DNA of 18,119 nt from an uncultured Gammaproteobacteria bacterium (GTDB lineage Bacteria > Pseudomonadota > Gammaproteobacteria > Nitrosococcales > Methylophagaceae), in contig CAJXPP010000016.1 of NCBI GenBank assembly GCA_913058195.1, forward strand, positions 1 to 18,119, written 5' to 3'. The stretch's first letter is position 1. The number at the start of each line of letters is the position of its first letter. The notes beneath the pieces are model-generated. The model did no database searches. It saw only the letters and a list, made by a program, of their open reading frames with translations, and was not told where the DNA came from. Both the position numbers and the translations under genes were made by a program. Shown piece by piece: positions 1 to 9,581 of the stretch.

Positions 1-628
1 ATTGAAGCCCGAGCAACTTTGGCAAGATTTTGCTTCGTTTGGAATGGGGACATTATCTGGTGGTTATTTCCCCGGTGAAAATATGGGAAGAATGCCAGAT
101 CTTAGTTCATGGAAAAAAGTCGAACGAGCGACTTTTTCCTATGGATATGGCCTTAATACTTCGGCATTACAGCTTGCTAGAGGCTATACCGTATTAGCCA
201 ATGGCGGTATTTTACGTCCAGTAAGTTTTACCAAACTTGATTCAGCACCAGTAGGTCATCGAGTTTTTTCAAACGATATTATGGACTCAGTTCGAACAAT
301 GATGACCGGTGTAGTTAAACTAGGCGGTACGGCATCACGAGCTGCTGTAGAAAATTATACAGTTGCAGGCAAAACAGGCACAATCAAAAAAGCCAGCCGA
401 GGTGGCTATGCAGAAGGACATTATCTTTCATTATTTGCTGGAGTGATACCAGCTAATAACCCTCGCTTAGCAATGGTTGTGATGATTGATGACCCTCAAG
501 GCGAAGATTATTATGGTGGTTTAGTTGCAGCACCAATGTTCTCTAAAGTAATGACTGGCGCGATGAGATTGTTAAATGTGACACCAGATGATATGCCGCT
601 ATCTAAAATGTTGGTGGCACAACAATGA
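1..628 (+). CDS. ftsI: Peptidoglycan D,D-transpeptidase FtsI (PBP3), 3' part only
   Basis: FtsI is the septal class B penicillin-binding protein that crosslinks peptidoglycan made by FtsW. Only the C-terminal 208 residues are present; the first full codon is at position 2 and the membrane anchor, pedestal domain and the SxxK and SxN active-site motifs lie upstream of the window. The fragment carries the third transpeptidase motif, KTG, at fragment residues 124-126 (context VAGKTGTIKK), and the conserved stretches FSYGYGLNTSALQLARGY and VVMIDDPQG typical of gammaproteobacterial FtsI. The leading TTG codon is an internal Leu, not a start. Its TGA stop overlaps the murE ATG by four bases (ATGA), which implies translational coupling. 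The reading frame is intact to a normal C-terminus. Confidence 0.95.
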   Translation, partial: LKPEQLWQDFASFGMGTLSGGYFPGENMGRMPDLSSWKKVERATFSYGYGLNTSALQLARGYTVLANGGILRPVSFTKLDSAPVGHRVFSNDIMDSVRTMMTGVVKLGGTASRAAVENYTVAGKTGTIKKASRGGYAEGHYLSLFAGVIPANNPRLAMVVMIDDPQGEDYYGGLVAAPMFSKVMTGAMRLLNVTPDDMPLSKMLVAQQ

Positions 629-2178
629 ACATCATGTCATCACAATCCACCCAATCATTATTAGCTGGAATGCTAAAAGATCCATCTAAGCTATCAGAAC
701 AGACAGTGACAGGAATCAGCCTTGATAGTCGTCTGGTCGAAGATGGTTATTTATTTCTGTCATTGGCAAAAGATGTTGAGTTAAGAGAAAGAAATTTAAA
801 GCAAGCACTTACTGTTCAACTAGCGCTTGTTTTATATGAAGCATCTCAGCCTTTGTCCGACATCGAGCAGCTGTTAGTCACGCAAAGTAATACGCTTGCA
901 ATAGCAGTAAAATCATTGGCGGATAAGAGTGGTGAAATTGCAGCACGATTTTATGGCCACCCTTCAATGGCTTTAACAGTGATTGCTGTGACGGGAACAA
1001 ATGGTAAAACATCAGTAAGTCAATTTATTGCACAAGCGCTGGAATCTTTAGCTATTCCATGTGGTGTGATTGGTACTTTAGGCATTGGCCGAATAGATTC
1101 ATTGACTGATACTGGGATGACGACACCCGATCCGGTTTCAGTGCAGCGTGTGTTAGCTGATTTTTACCACAGTAATATTAAATATGTAGTCATTGAAGCG
1201 TCATCACACGCCTTGAGCCAAGGTAGATTAAATAGTGTAGATGTTGATGTTGCTGTACATACTAATTTGACACGCGATCACCTTGATTACCATAAAACAA
1301 TGGCTGAATATGCTCAGGCGAAAGCTCAGTTATTTGATTTTGAAAGTATTAGAACAGCAGTTATTAATAGTGATGATGATTTTGGTCAGTCATTAATAGC
1401 TAAATTATCAGGCAAAACTTCGCTTACATTATCTTGCTATAGTCGTTCTCAAACAGCAGAAAACATCGACTTTCAAGCTGACAATATTTCAATGACAGCC
1501 AGTGGGATTATATTTGATCTTATTACAGAACATGGACAGGACCATATTCATTCTAAGATCCTTGGTGAATTCAATGTTGATAATTTATTAGCAACTATAG
1601 CTACTCTGAATGCCTTAGGTTTAGAACACGCTGATATAGTGAAAGCAATAAGCAGCTGTCATGCTGTAGAAGGGCGAATGGAAATGCTTGGTGGTGCTGA
1701 ACTAGCAACAGTAGTGATCGATTTTGCTCATACACCCGATGCGCTTACTCAAGCTTTAACTTCGTTGCGACATCATGTCAGTGGTAAAGCTCAACTCTTA
1801 TGTGTATATGGTTGTGGTGGTAACCGAGATAGTGGCAAGCGACCTTTGATGGGAGCTGCGGTTGAAAAGTATGCCGATCATTTTGTTATCACAGATGATA
1901 ATCCTCGAGATGAAGATCCACAGCAGATCATTTTAGATATTATTTCTGGTGTTGAGAATAAAGAGTCTATTTCTATTGAGCATAATCGTAAGTTAGCAAT
2001 TACATCAGAAATAAATAGAGCTAATAAAGGCGATATAGTACTGGTAGCAGGCAAGGGGCATGAACAGTATCAAGAAATAGCAGGAATTAAGCACATCTTT
2101 AGTGATAAACAAGTCGTTCAAAATGTGTTAATTGCGGCAAATGATGGGTCAGCTTCATCGAGAGAGGCAAAAGTTTAA
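625..2178 (+). CDS. murE: UDP-MurNAc-L-Ala-D-Glu:meso-diaminopimelate ligase MurE
   Basis: Cytoplasmic ATP-dependent Mur ligase that adds the third stem-peptide residue. At 517 aa it is slightly longer than the usual ~495. Visible motifs are the P-loop TGTNGKTS at residues 123-130, the probable carbamylated lysine at K233 (YAQAKAQLF), the Mur-ligase C-terminal motif YGCGGNRDSGKRP, and DNPR at 425-428. DNPR is the known signature for meso-diaminopimelate selection over lysine, so the peptidoglycan is inferred to be of DAP type. The start at 625 overlaps the ftsI stop; an in-frame ATG at 634 (MSSQSTQ) is an equally possible start, since neither has a strong ribosome binding site. murF follows after 2 nt. 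Confidence 0.97.
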   Translation: MNIMSSQSTQSLLAGMLKDPSKLSEQTVTGISLDSRLVEDGYLFLSLAKDVELRERNLKQALTVQLALVLYEASQPLSDIEQLLVTQSNTLAIAVKSLADKSGEIAARFYGHPSMALTVIAVTGTNGKTSVSQFIAQALESLAIPCGVIGTLGIGRIDSLTDTGMTTPDPVSVQRVLADFYHSNIKYVVIEASSHALSQGRLNSVDVDVAVHTNLTRDHLDYHKTMAEYAQAKAQLFDFESIRTAVINSDDDFGQSLIAKLSGKTSLTLSCYSRSQTAENIDFQADNISMTASGIIFDLITEHGQDHIHSKILGEFNVDNLLATIATLNALGLEHADIVKAISSCHAVEGRMEMLGGAELATVVIDFAHTPDALTQALTSLRHHVSGKAQLLCVYGCGGNRDSGKRPLMGAAVEKYADHFVITDDNPRDEDPQQIILDIISGVENKESISIEHNRKLAITSEINRANKGDIVLVAGKGHEQYQEIAGIKHIFSDKQVVQNVLIAANDGSASSREAKV

Positions 2179-2180
2179 CT

Positions 2181-3530
2181 ATGCATTTACTTCTCTCTAA
2201 ATTAGCAGAAATTCTAGCTTGTGAAGCGCCTAAAAGTGACGTGATGCTTACAGGTACGGTAATCGATAGCAGAAAAGTGAACACTGGTGACTTGTTCATA
2301 GCATTAAAAGGCGAGCATGTGGATGGTCATGACTATCTTGAAACAGCACGATTGGCAGGTGCGGCAGCCGCAATAGTTACTACGCAACAACAAGATGTCT
2401 TGCCACAATTAGTCGTAGAAAATGTCGTGGAGGCATTGGGTCGATTAGCTAAATACTGGCGAGAGCAGTGTAATACTAACGTTATTGCCATTACAGGCAG
2501 TAATGGAAAAACAACGCTAAAAGAGATGGTTGCTTCGATCTTACGTCAATGTGGCTCTGTCATTGCTACGGAAGGTAATTTGAATAATGAGTTGGGTGTT
2601 CCACTGACCTTAAGTCGTCTTGCCAGTGAAACAGATTATGCCGTGATAGAAATGGGCGCTAATCACTCTGGTGAAATTGCCCGCTTAGTGGATATGGCGA
2701 AACCACATATCTCAGTTATCAATAATGTAGCAGCTGCACATCTTGAAGGCTTTAGTTCCATTGATGGTGTAGCAAAAGCTAAAGCAGAGATATTATTGGG
2801 CTTAGCAGATGATGGTATTGGTGTGATCAATGCAGATATGTCCTATTTATCAGAGTGGAAGCAAATACTTAGCAGTAAGCAGATTGTTACATTTGCATTA
2901 GATGCAGATGCTGATATTACTGCAAAAGATATCGTGCTAAAACCATTGTCGAGTCACTTTATGGTTGGGATAAATGATGCATACCACTTCATTAACCTGC
3001 CATTACCAGGTCGTCATAATATAGCAAATGCATTAGCAGCTATTGCAATAACACAAGCTTTAAAAGTCCCCAGTTCTGCAATAGTTAAAGGTTTGGCTGG
3101 AGTGGAAAGTGTGCCACATCGATTACAGATAAAACAGGGTATAAATCAGTCACAAATAATTGATGATAGCTACAATGCAAACCCTGGTTCATATCAACAA
3201 GCACTGGCTGTACTAGCATCATTTAATAGTGAGCATTGGCTAGTTTTAGGTGACTTTGGAGAGCTAGGTAAAGACAGCGAACAGATCCATGTACAAATGG
3301 GAATTGATGCTAAAAATATGGGTGTTGATAAGTTATGGACGATAGGGAGTAAAGCTAAGCTAGCGGCAGAGTCATTTGGTGACGGGGCCGAGCATTTTTC
3401 AAATGTTAGTGAGGCACAGGAACAACTAAATAAAGAACTATCTGACAATGTGACTTGCCTTATTAAGGGCTCACGTTTTATGCAATTAGATAAGCTAGCT
3501 GACAAGTTAGCTGTTGAAGGAGAAAGCTAA
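2181..3530 (+). CDS. murF: UDP-MurNAc-tripeptide:D-alanyl-D-alanine ligase MurF
   Basis: Cytoplasmic Mur ligase that adds the D-Ala-D-Ala dipeptide made by Ddl and completes UDP-MurNAc-pentapeptide. At 449 aa it has normal family length. The ATP-binding loop TGSNGKTT lies at residues 105-112, the family motif EMGANHSGEI follows in the central domain, the conserved lysine region VAKAKAEIL is at about 197-205, and the C-terminal domain has DDSYNANPGS, typical of MurF rather than MurE or MurD. The start has an AGAGAGG element at 2161-2167, rather far (13 nt) from the ATG, so reinitiation from murE is plausible. The TAA stop overlaps the mraY ATG by one base (TAATG). Confidence 0.97.
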   Translation: MHLLLSKLAEILACEAPKSDVMLTGTVIDSRKVNTGDLFIALKGEHVDGHDYLETARLAGAAAAIVTTQQQDVLPQLVVENVVEALGRLAKYWREQCNTNVIAITGSNGKTTLKEMVASILRQCGSVIATEGNLNNELGVPLTLSRLASETDYAVIEMGANHSGEIARLVDMAKPHISVINNVAAAHLEGFSSIDGVAKAKAEILLGLADDGIGVINADMSYLSEWKQILSSKQIVTFALDADADITAKDIVLKPLSSHFMVGINDAYHFINLPLPGRHNIANALAAIAITQALKVPSSAIVKGLAGVESVPHRLQIKQGINQSQIIDDSYNANPGSYQQALAVLASFNSEHWLVLGDFGELGKDSEQIHVQMGIDAKNMGVDKLWTIGSKAKLAAESFGDGAEHFSNVSEAQEQLNKELSDNVTCLIKGSRFMQLDKLADKLAVEGES

Positions 3531-4612
3531 TGTTATTAGCGTTAGCAGAATATTTAACTCAGTTTCACAGTGGCTTTCGTGTTTTTGAATATCTTACATT
3601 GCGATCTATCTTAGGTGTTATCACTGCACTAGGGATTGCACTAATTGTAGGACCTACGATGATTCGACATTTAAGTTTCAAGCAAATAGGTCAAGTAGTG
3701 CGTGATGACGGTCCTGAATCTCATTTGAGTAAAGCAGGAACGCCGACAATGGGTGGAGCGCTAATCTTAGTCGCTATAGCGGTTAGTACTTTGCTGTGGG
3801 CTGATCTTAGTAATCGTTATGTTTGGGTTGTTCTTTCAGTAACACTATTATTTGGCATTATTGGCTTTGTTGATGATTATATAAAGTTAGTTCGTCAAGA
3901 TCCTAAAGGGCTTATAAGCCGTTATAAATATTTCTGGCAATCTGTAGGCGGACTTGGAGCTGCTGTATTTCTATATCAAACAGCAGGCATACCTGCTGAG
4001 ACAACACTTATCATACCTTTCTTTAAAGATATCCTTATCCCAATGGGCGCGTGGTATATGTTGCTGACGTATTTGGTGATAGTGGGTACTAGTAATGCGG
4101 TTAACTTAACGGATGGCTTAGATGGTTTAGCAATTATGCCAACAGTAATGGTGGCAAGTGCCTTAGGTCTGTTTAGTTATGTAACAGGCCATTATCAATT
4201 TGCACATTATTTATCGATACCTTTTATTCCGAATGCAGGTGAATTAACAGTGTTTTGTGCTGCAATGGTTGGTGCTGGACTCGGCTTCTTATGGTTTAAC
4301 ACATATCCTGCACAAGTATTTATGGGTGATATTGGTGCTTTGGCATTAGGTGCTGCATTAGGCACAGTAGCAGTACTTGTTAGACAAGAGCTGGTACTAC
4401 TAATTATGGGCGGTGTATTTGTAATAGAAACCTTATCTGTTGTGCTACAAGTAGGTTCATACAAATTACGTGGTAAACGTGTATTTTTGATGGCACCTAT
4501 TCACCACCATTATGAGTTAAAAGGCTGGCCTGAGCCTCGTATTATTGTACGCGCATGGATTATTACTGTATTTCTAGTATTAGTTGGTTTAGCGAGTTTG
4601 AAAATACGATGA
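3530..4612 (+). CDS. mraY: Phospho-MurNAc-pentapeptide translocase MraY
   Basis: Integral membrane enzyme that transfers phospho-MurNAc-pentapeptide to undecaprenyl phosphate, giving lipid I. It is 360 aa, the same length as the E. coli protein, with multiple hydrophobic segments consistent with the family's ten transmembrane helices. Catalytic landmarks are D115-D116 in GFVDDYIKL, NLTDGLDGLA near residue 190, D267 in FMGDIGALALG, and the histidine cluster MAPIHHHYELKGWPE with His at 325-327. In the D267 motif residue 270 is Ala where E. coli has Ser (GDVGSLALG). A good Shine-Dalgarno sequence, AAGGAG, lies just upstream inside the murF end. The stop overlaps the murD ATG by four bases. Confidence 0.97.
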   Translation: MLLALAEYLTQFHSGFRVFEYLTLRSILGVITALGIALIVGPTMIRHLSFKQIGQVVRDDGPESHLSKAGTPTMGGALILVAIAVSTLLWADLSNRYVWVVLSVTLLFGIIGFVDDYIKLVRQDPKGLISRYKYFWQSVGGLGAAVFLYQTAGIPAETTLIIPFFKDILIPMGAWYMLLTYLVIVGTSNAVNLTDGLDGLAIMPTVMVASALGLFSYVTGHYQFAHYLSIPFIPNAGELTVFCAAMVGAGLGFLWFNTYPAQVFMGDIGALALGAALGTVAVLVRQELVLLIMGGVFVIETLSVVLQVGSYKLRGKRVFLMAPIHHHYELKGWPEPRIIVRAWIITVFLVLVGLASLKIR

Positions 4613-5964
4613 ACCCATTGACAAGACAAGCTGATAATGCAAGCTCGATACTGATTATTGGCATTGGCCAGTCAGGATTGTCGAGCGCACGCTTTCTTGT
4701 CAAAAATGGCTATACAGTTGCGATGATGGATACACGTGAGTTACCACCAGGACTCAATGTTTTACAAACAGAGTTACCTGAGGTATTGGTCATAACAGGT
4801 GGTTTAAATGAAAGCATAATGCTTCAGGCGGATATGATTATTTTAAGTCCAGGTATTGACCCTCGGTTACCTGAGATTATAGCTGCGAAGAAAAAAAACA
4901 TTGAACTAGTGGGTGATGTTGAATTATTTGCACGTGAAGCAAATGCACCTATTGTTGCTATCACTGGCTCGAATGGTAAAAGTACAGTAACAACGCTAAT
5001 TGCTGAAATGGCAATAGAATCTAATCAAAAGGTACAAGTAGGCGGTAATTTGGGAACGCCAGTTCTGGAACTACTTATAGAACCAGCCCCAGATTTTTAT
5101 ATAGTCGAATTATCTAGTTTTCAATTAGAGACAGTACGCTCACTAAATGCGTTTGTTGCAACAGTATTGAATGTAACGCCTGATCATATGGACCGATACG
5201 ATACTGAACAACAGTATAAGGATACCAAAGCAACCATTTATAACGGAAATGGTGTGATGGTGTTGAATCGAGATGATGAGAGCGTTATGCAGTTAGCACG
5301 TCATGACCGCAACCAAATCCATTTTAGTTTAGATGCATGTGATGGGGTAGATTTTGGACTGCTTAAAAAAGGCGGCACTACTTGGCTAGCAGAAGGTTCA
5401 CAAGCTTTACTTCAAGTAGATGAGCTGAAGATTAAAGGTAAACACAATGTTGCAAATGCATTGGCTTCACTTGCGATTGGCTCTGCTATGGGTTTATCAA
5501 TGGTGGCAATGGTAGCTACTTTGAAACGTTATCCTGGCTTACCTCACCGTTGTAATTTAGTCGCTAATATTAATGGCATTCAGTGGTTCAATGATTCTAA
5601 AGCAACTAATGTTGGTGCGTGTATTGCTGCCATTGAGGGCATAGCAGGTAGCGGCAAAATAATTTTGATAGCTGGTGGTGTAGCTAAGGATCAAGATTTC
5701 ACGGGCTTAACAGCTGTGATTAATAAATATGTGACTGCAGTGATTGTGCTGGGGCAAGATGCCAAGCTTATAGAAGCAGTTGTACCAAAGGAAGTGAATA
5801 CCTACTACGTAGAAACAATAGACTGTGCTGTAAAACAAGCAAAAGATATTGCTGAATCTGGTTCTAATGTATTGCTATCACCTGCATGTGCAAGTTTTGA
5901 TATGTTTAGTGGGTATGAGCAGCGTGGAGAAGCGTTTGAAACGGCAGTGGAGAAATTAGTGTGA
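4609..5964 (+). CDS. murD: UDP-MurNAc-L-alanine:D-glutamate ligase MurD
   Basis: Cytoplasmic Mur ligase that adds D-Glu to UDP-MurNAc-L-Ala. I set the start at the ATG at 4609 (MNPLTRQ), giving 451 aa; the open frame extends to 4555 but that extension lies wholly inside mraY, and 4609 gives the ATGA overlap used throughout this operon. The N-terminal Rossmann region ILIIGIGQSGLSSARFL is typical of MurD, followed by the ATP loop TGSNGKST at 119-126, the probable carbamylated lysine K207 (YKDTKATIY), WFNDSKATN, and the C-terminal LLSPACASFDMFSGYEQRG. The length is slightly above E. coli MurD (438). It overlaps ftsW by four bases. Confidence 0.96.
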   Translation: MNPLTRQADNASSILIIGIGQSGLSSARFLVKNGYTVAMMDTRELPPGLNVLQTELPEVLVITGGLNESIMLQADMIILSPGIDPRLPEIIAAKKKNIELVGDVELFAREANAPIVAITGSNGKSTVTTLIAEMAIESNQKVQVGGNLGTPVLELLIEPAPDFYIVELSSFQLETVRSLNAFVATVLNVTPDHMDRYDTEQQYKDTKATIYNGNGVMVLNRDDESVMQLARHDRNQIHFSLDACDGVDFGLLKKGGTTWLAEGSQALLQVDELKIKGKHNVANALASLAIGSAMGLSMVAMVATLKRYPGLPHRCNLVANINGIQWFNDSKATNVGACIAAIEGIAGSGKIILIAGGVAKDQDFTGLTAVINKYVTAVIVLGQDAKLIEAVVPKEVNTYYVETIDCAVKQAKDIAESGSNVLLSPACASFDMFSGYEQRGEAFETAVEKLV

Positions 5965-7100
5965 GTACTTCTCCAATTCATTCTGATAGATACTTATTAC
6001 TAATTGTAATGGCAATTCTAAGTTTAGGATTAGTGATGGTGGGTTCTGCTTCAATCAGTATTGCAGCTAGTAAACTTGATCAGCCTTTTTATTATTTTAG
6101 TCGTCAAGCAATCTTTGCTTGTATTGGTATCACGGTAGCATGGGGAATGCTTTCAGTTCGTTTATCATTCTGGCAACAAAATGCACCAACGTTATTAGTG
6201 ATTGGCATTATATTGCTAGTTTTAGTATTGATCCCAGGCATTGGCCGAGAAGTAAATGGAAGTCGACGCTGGTTACCATTGGGACCTATTAATGTCCAAG
6301 TTGCAGAAATAATTAAGCTATTTGCAATTATATATATAGCAGATTATTTGCAACGACATAGAGGTCAATTAAAAAAATCCTTTTTCAAAATCTTTGCACC
6401 ACTGGTATTAGTAGCACTTGCAGCAGGGTTATTAATCGTGCAACCAGATCTCGGTTCAGTGGTTGTTATTTTATCAACAGTGTTAGCTATGTTGTTCTTA
6501 GGGGGCGCTAGGCTAGATGTATTCGCAGCATTAACAGCATTATTAGCAATAGGATTTACAGCAGCAGTTTATTTAGCACCATATAGAATGCTTCGTATAC
6601 AAAGCTTTATGGATCCATGGGCTGATCAATTTGGTAGTGGATTTCAATTAACGCAAGCATTAATTGCATTTGGTCGTGGTGACTGGCTAGGTGTAGGCCT
6701 AGGTAGCAGTATGCAAAAATTATCCTACTTACCTGAAGCTCATACTGACTTTTTATATTCAATATTAGCTGAAGAGTTAGGCTTGATCGGTGCGATGAGT
6801 ACGATTGTCTTATTCACTTTATTTATTTGGCGTGCCCTTTCAATAGGTCGGGCAGCAGAACTTGCAGGTCAAGTATTTGCAGCTCAAATCGCATATGGGA
6901 TAGGGATTTGGTTAGGTATTCAAGCTTGCGTAAATATGGGTGTAAATATGGGGGTATTACCTACTAAGGGATTAACACTACCATTAATGAGTTACGGAGG
7001 CAGTAGTTTGGTGATTGCTTGCGTTGCAATTGCATTATTACTTCGTGTTGATCTTGAAACCCGTTATCCAGAAAAAGCGGCAGTGAGGGTCAAACGATGA
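5961..7100 (+). CDS. ftsW: Septal peptidoglycan glycosyltransferase FtsW (SEDS family)
   Basis: Polytopic SEDS-family membrane protein that polymerises lipid II at the division septum with FtsI as partner. The product is 379 aa with about ten hydrophobic segments. The SEDS active-site region is PEAHTDFLYSILAEELG, with D263 matching the essential Asp of E. coli FtsW; the flanking FGSGFQLTQALIAFGRG and the C-terminal MGVLPTKGLTLPLMSYGGS are family signatures. The start is GTG at 5961 (GTGA overlap with the murD stop), supported by a GTGGAG ribosome binding site at 5947-5952, 8 nt upstream. RodA is the alternative SEDS protein, but placement between murD and murG makes FtsW clear. It overlaps murG by four bases. 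Confidence 0.96.
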   Translation: MSTSPIHSDRYLLLIVMAILSLGLVMVGSASISIAASKLDQPFYYFSRQAIFACIGITVAWGMLSVRLSFWQQNAPTLLVIGIILLVLVLIPGIGREVNGSRRWLPLGPINVQVAEIIKLFAIIYIADYLQRHRGQLKKSFFKIFAPLVLVALAAGLLIVQPDLGSVVVILSTVLAMLFLGGARLDVFAALTALLAIGFTAAVYLAPYRMLRIQSFMDPWADQFGSGFQLTQALIAFGRGDWLGVGLGSSMQKLSYLPEAHTDFLYSILAEELGLIGAMSTIVLFTLFIWRALSIGRAAELAGQVFAAQIAYGIGIWLGIQACVNMGVNMGVLPTKGLTLPLMSYGGSSLVIACVAIALLLRVDLETRYPEKAAVRVKR

Positions 7101-8170
7101 CTGCTCGCATACTAATTATGGCTGGTGGCACAGGCGGACATGTTTTTCCTGCTTTAGCAGTGGCTGATGAACTTAGCTCACAAGGACATTCTATAGCTTG
7201 GATTGGTACATCAAAGGGAATTGAAGCGAAGTTAGTACCAGCTTCAAACTATCCATTAAATATTATTAGCGTACAAGGCCTGCGTGGTAATGGTGTGTTG
7301 GGTTGGATATTAGCTCCGTTTAAATTGATAAAAGCCGTTAGCGAAGCAATCAGTATCATCAAGCAATTTAAACCAGACGTTGTACTGGGTTTAGGTGGTT
7401 TTGCATCAGGTCCAGGTGGTGTTGCGGCCAAGTTATTGGGTATACCATTAGTCATTCATGAGCAAAATGCAATTCCAGGGTTAACAAATCGTGCATTGTC
7501 AGTTATTGCTAATAGAGTGTTAGAGGGCTTCCCTCAAAGCTTCAAAGCAACAAAACATGCAGAATGGGTAGGAAATCCTGTGCGTAAGGCGATAGAACAA
7601 TTATTGCCTCCAAAACAACGGTTTTCAGAACGAAATGATGCAATACATGTGCTCGTTCTGGGGGGGAGTTTAGGCGCTAAATCACTTAATACACTATTAC
7701 CTCAGGCATTTTCTGAGATAACAACAGCTATAGAAATTAAACATCAATGTGGTCCTAAGCATGTTAATGATTGCCAGCAAAATTACACAAATGCAGAAGT
7801 TAATGCAGAAGTAACTGCTTTCATTGATTCAATGGCCGATGCATATGGATGGGCTGATTTAGTTATATGCCGAGCAGGCGCCTTAACCATAGCTGAACTT
7901 ACTGCTGCTGGTGTAGGAGCATTGTTAGTGCCATATCCTTATGCCGTAGATGATCATCAAACACATAATGCTCAGGCGCTAGTAGATGCGAATGCAGCAA
8001 TCATTATGCAGGAAAGTGAGTTGTCACTTGAGTCAATTACAAAAGCGATAGCGGGCTTAGTAAGTAAACGTGACTCGTTACTTTCTATGGCTGAAATGGC
8101 AAGAAGCTTGGTAAGAATAGGAACGACAAAGCAAATAGCGAGTATTTGTTTGGAGGTGACACATGGATAA
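7097..8170 (+). CDS. murG: UDP-GlcNAc:lipid I N-acetylglucosaminyltransferase MurG
   Basis: Peripheral membrane GT-B glycosyltransferase (family GT28) that adds GlcNAc to lipid I, producing lipid II on the cytoplasmic face. At 357 aa it matches the family (E. coli 355). Visible motifs are the first glycine-rich loop MAGGTGGHVFPALAVA at residues 8-23, GLGGFASGPGG, the membrane-proximal VIHEQNAIPGLTN, the second glycine loop VLGGSLGAKSLN, and the UDP-GlcNAc pocket region AGALTIAELTAAGV followed by VPYPYAVDDHQTHNA. A GAGGGT Shine-Dalgarno sequence sits 6 nt before the ATG. The gene overlaps ftsW by 4 nt and murC by 8 nt. Confidence 0.97.
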   Translation: MTARILIMAGGTGGHVFPALAVADELSSQGHSIAWIGTSKGIEAKLVPASNYPLNIISVQGLRGNGVLGWILAPFKLIKAVSEAISIIKQFKPDVVLGLGGFASGPGGVAAKLLGIPLVIHEQNAIPGLTNRALSVIANRVLEGFPQSFKATKHAEWVGNPVRKAIEQLLPPKQRFSERNDAIHVLVLGGSLGAKSLNTLLPQAFSEITTAIEIKHQCGPKHVNDCQQNYTNAEVNAEVTAFIDSMADAYGWADLVICRAGALTIAELTAAGVGALLVPYPYAVDDHQTHNAQALVDANAAIIMQESELSLESITKAIAGLVSKRDSLLSMAEMARSLVRIGTTKQIASICLEVTHG

Positions 8171-9581
8171 ATTAACGTCTGCAATGCAAAGTCGCGTCAA
8201 ACACATACATTTCATCGGCATTGGTGGCGTTGGTATGGGCGGGATTGCAGAAGTATTACTAAATCTTGGGTATCAGGTTTCTGGGTCTGACCTAGCCAAT
8301 AATGCACTGATTGAGCACTTACGAACCATAGGTGCAAAAGTGATGATTGGTCATGACCCTGCTTATTTGAATAATGCTGATGTGGTGGTGGTAACTACAG
8401 CAGTGTCAGAAGACAATGTTGAACTAAGCGCAGCAAGAGAGCAACGTATTCCAGTTGTGCCACGTGCAGAAATGTTAGCGGAACTTATGCGCTTTAGTTA
8501 TGGCATAGCGATCGCCGGAACGCATGGAAAAACAACAACAACAAGCTTAGTAGCTGCATTACTAAGTGAAGGTGGCCTTGATCCTACATTTGTAATCGGT
8601 GGACGATTAAATAGTGCAAGCAGTAATGCAAGGTTAGGGTCTGGACGATATTTAGTTGCTGAAGCAGATGAAAGTGATGCTTCATTTCTATTCTTACAAC
8701 CGATGATTTCAGTTGTGACAAATGTTGATGAAGATCATATGTCGACTTATGACAATGATTTTGAGAAGTTAAAAGCAACGTTTGTTGAGTTTCTTCATCA
8801 CTTGCCATTTTACGGTTTAGCGGTGATGTGTCTTGATGATCCTGTAGTACGTGAACTATTGACCGATGTTATTCGTCCCGTTATGACCTATGGTACTAAT
8901 GAAAACGCAGACTTCCAAATTATTGATTTGACACAAACAAAAGGCTTGAGTCACTTTAGTGTTATCGATAAAAAAGCAGGGCATACATTCGCTATTAATC
9001 TGAATATGCCAGGGTTACACAATGCTTTGAATGCAACTGCTGGTTTAGCAGTTGCTAGAACCTTAGGGGTTTCAATTGAAGCTTGTCAAAGCGCCTTGTC
9101 TACTTTCGCAGGCGTGAATCGACGATTTGATGTGTTAGGTGATATACGAACAAGAAATGGTATTGCAACATTAGTAGATGACTATGGGCACCACCCGACT
9201 GAAATTACTGCCACAGTTTCTGCTGTGCGTGATGGTTGGAATGACAGCCGCTTAGTTGTAATCTTTCAACCGCATCGATATACACGAACACGAGATTTAT
9301 TTGAAGACTTTGCACATGTATTGTCGGATGTCGATGTTTTGATTGTGATGGAAGTTTATTCAGCGGGTGAAGCTAAGATTGCTGGTGCTGATGCTAAGAG
9401 CTTATGTCGTTCTATTCGTTTACGAGGCAAGGTTGAACCAATATTTGTAGAAGATAAACAAGAGTTATTTAGTTTATTACCAATGGTACTAAATGGAAAT
9501 GACTTAGTGTTGACTTTAGGTGCTGGAGATATTGGGCGAATAGCAAGAGAAATACCTGAGCAATTGGGAGGAATTTCTTAA
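8163..9581 (+). CDS. murC: UDP-N-acetylmuramate:L-alanine ligase MurC
   Basis: First Mur ligase of the stem-peptide pathway, adding L-Ala to UDP-MurNAc in the cytoplasm. The 472-aa product opens with the MurC Rossmann motif GIGGVGMGGIAEVLLNLGY, then the ATP loop GTHGKTTTT at 119-127 (the His is typical of MurC and Mpl), EADESDASFL, TNVDEDHM, DDYGHHPTEI and FQPHRYTRT, all standard MurC landmarks. Mpl is ruled out by the cluster position next to murB. A strong GGAGGTGA ribosome binding site at 8152-8159, inside the murG 3' end, supports the ATG at 8163. The last bases overlap the murB start (TAATG). Confidence 0.97.
   Translation: MDKLTSAMQSRVKHIHFIGIGGVGMGGIAEVLLNLGYQVSGSDLANNALIEHLRTIGAKVMIGHDPAYLNNADVVVVTTAVSEDNVELSAAREQRIPVVPRAEMLAELMRFSYGIAIAGTHGKTTTTSLVAALLSEGGLDPTFVIGGRLNSASSNARLGSGRYLVAEADESDASFLFLQPMISVVTNVDEDHMSTYDNDFEKLKATFVEFLHHLPFYGLAVMCLDDPVVRELLTDVIRPVMTYGTNENADFQIIDLTQTKGLSHFSVIDKKAGHTFAINLNMPGLHNALNATAGLAVARTLGVSIEACQSALSTFAGVNRRFDVLGDIRTRNGIATLVDDYGHHPTEITATVSAVRDGWNDSRLVVIFQPHRYTRTRDLFEDFAHVLSDVDVLIVMEVYSAGEAKIAGADAKSLCRSIRLRGKVEPIFVEDKQELFSLLPMVLNGNDLVLTLGAGDIGRIAREIPEQLGGIS

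Noticed and set aside
4555..4608. An upstream extension of murD inside mraY
   Set aside because: The added residues translate the mraY 3' end in another frame, and the ATG at 4609 gives the overlap typical of this operon and the expected MurD N-terminus.
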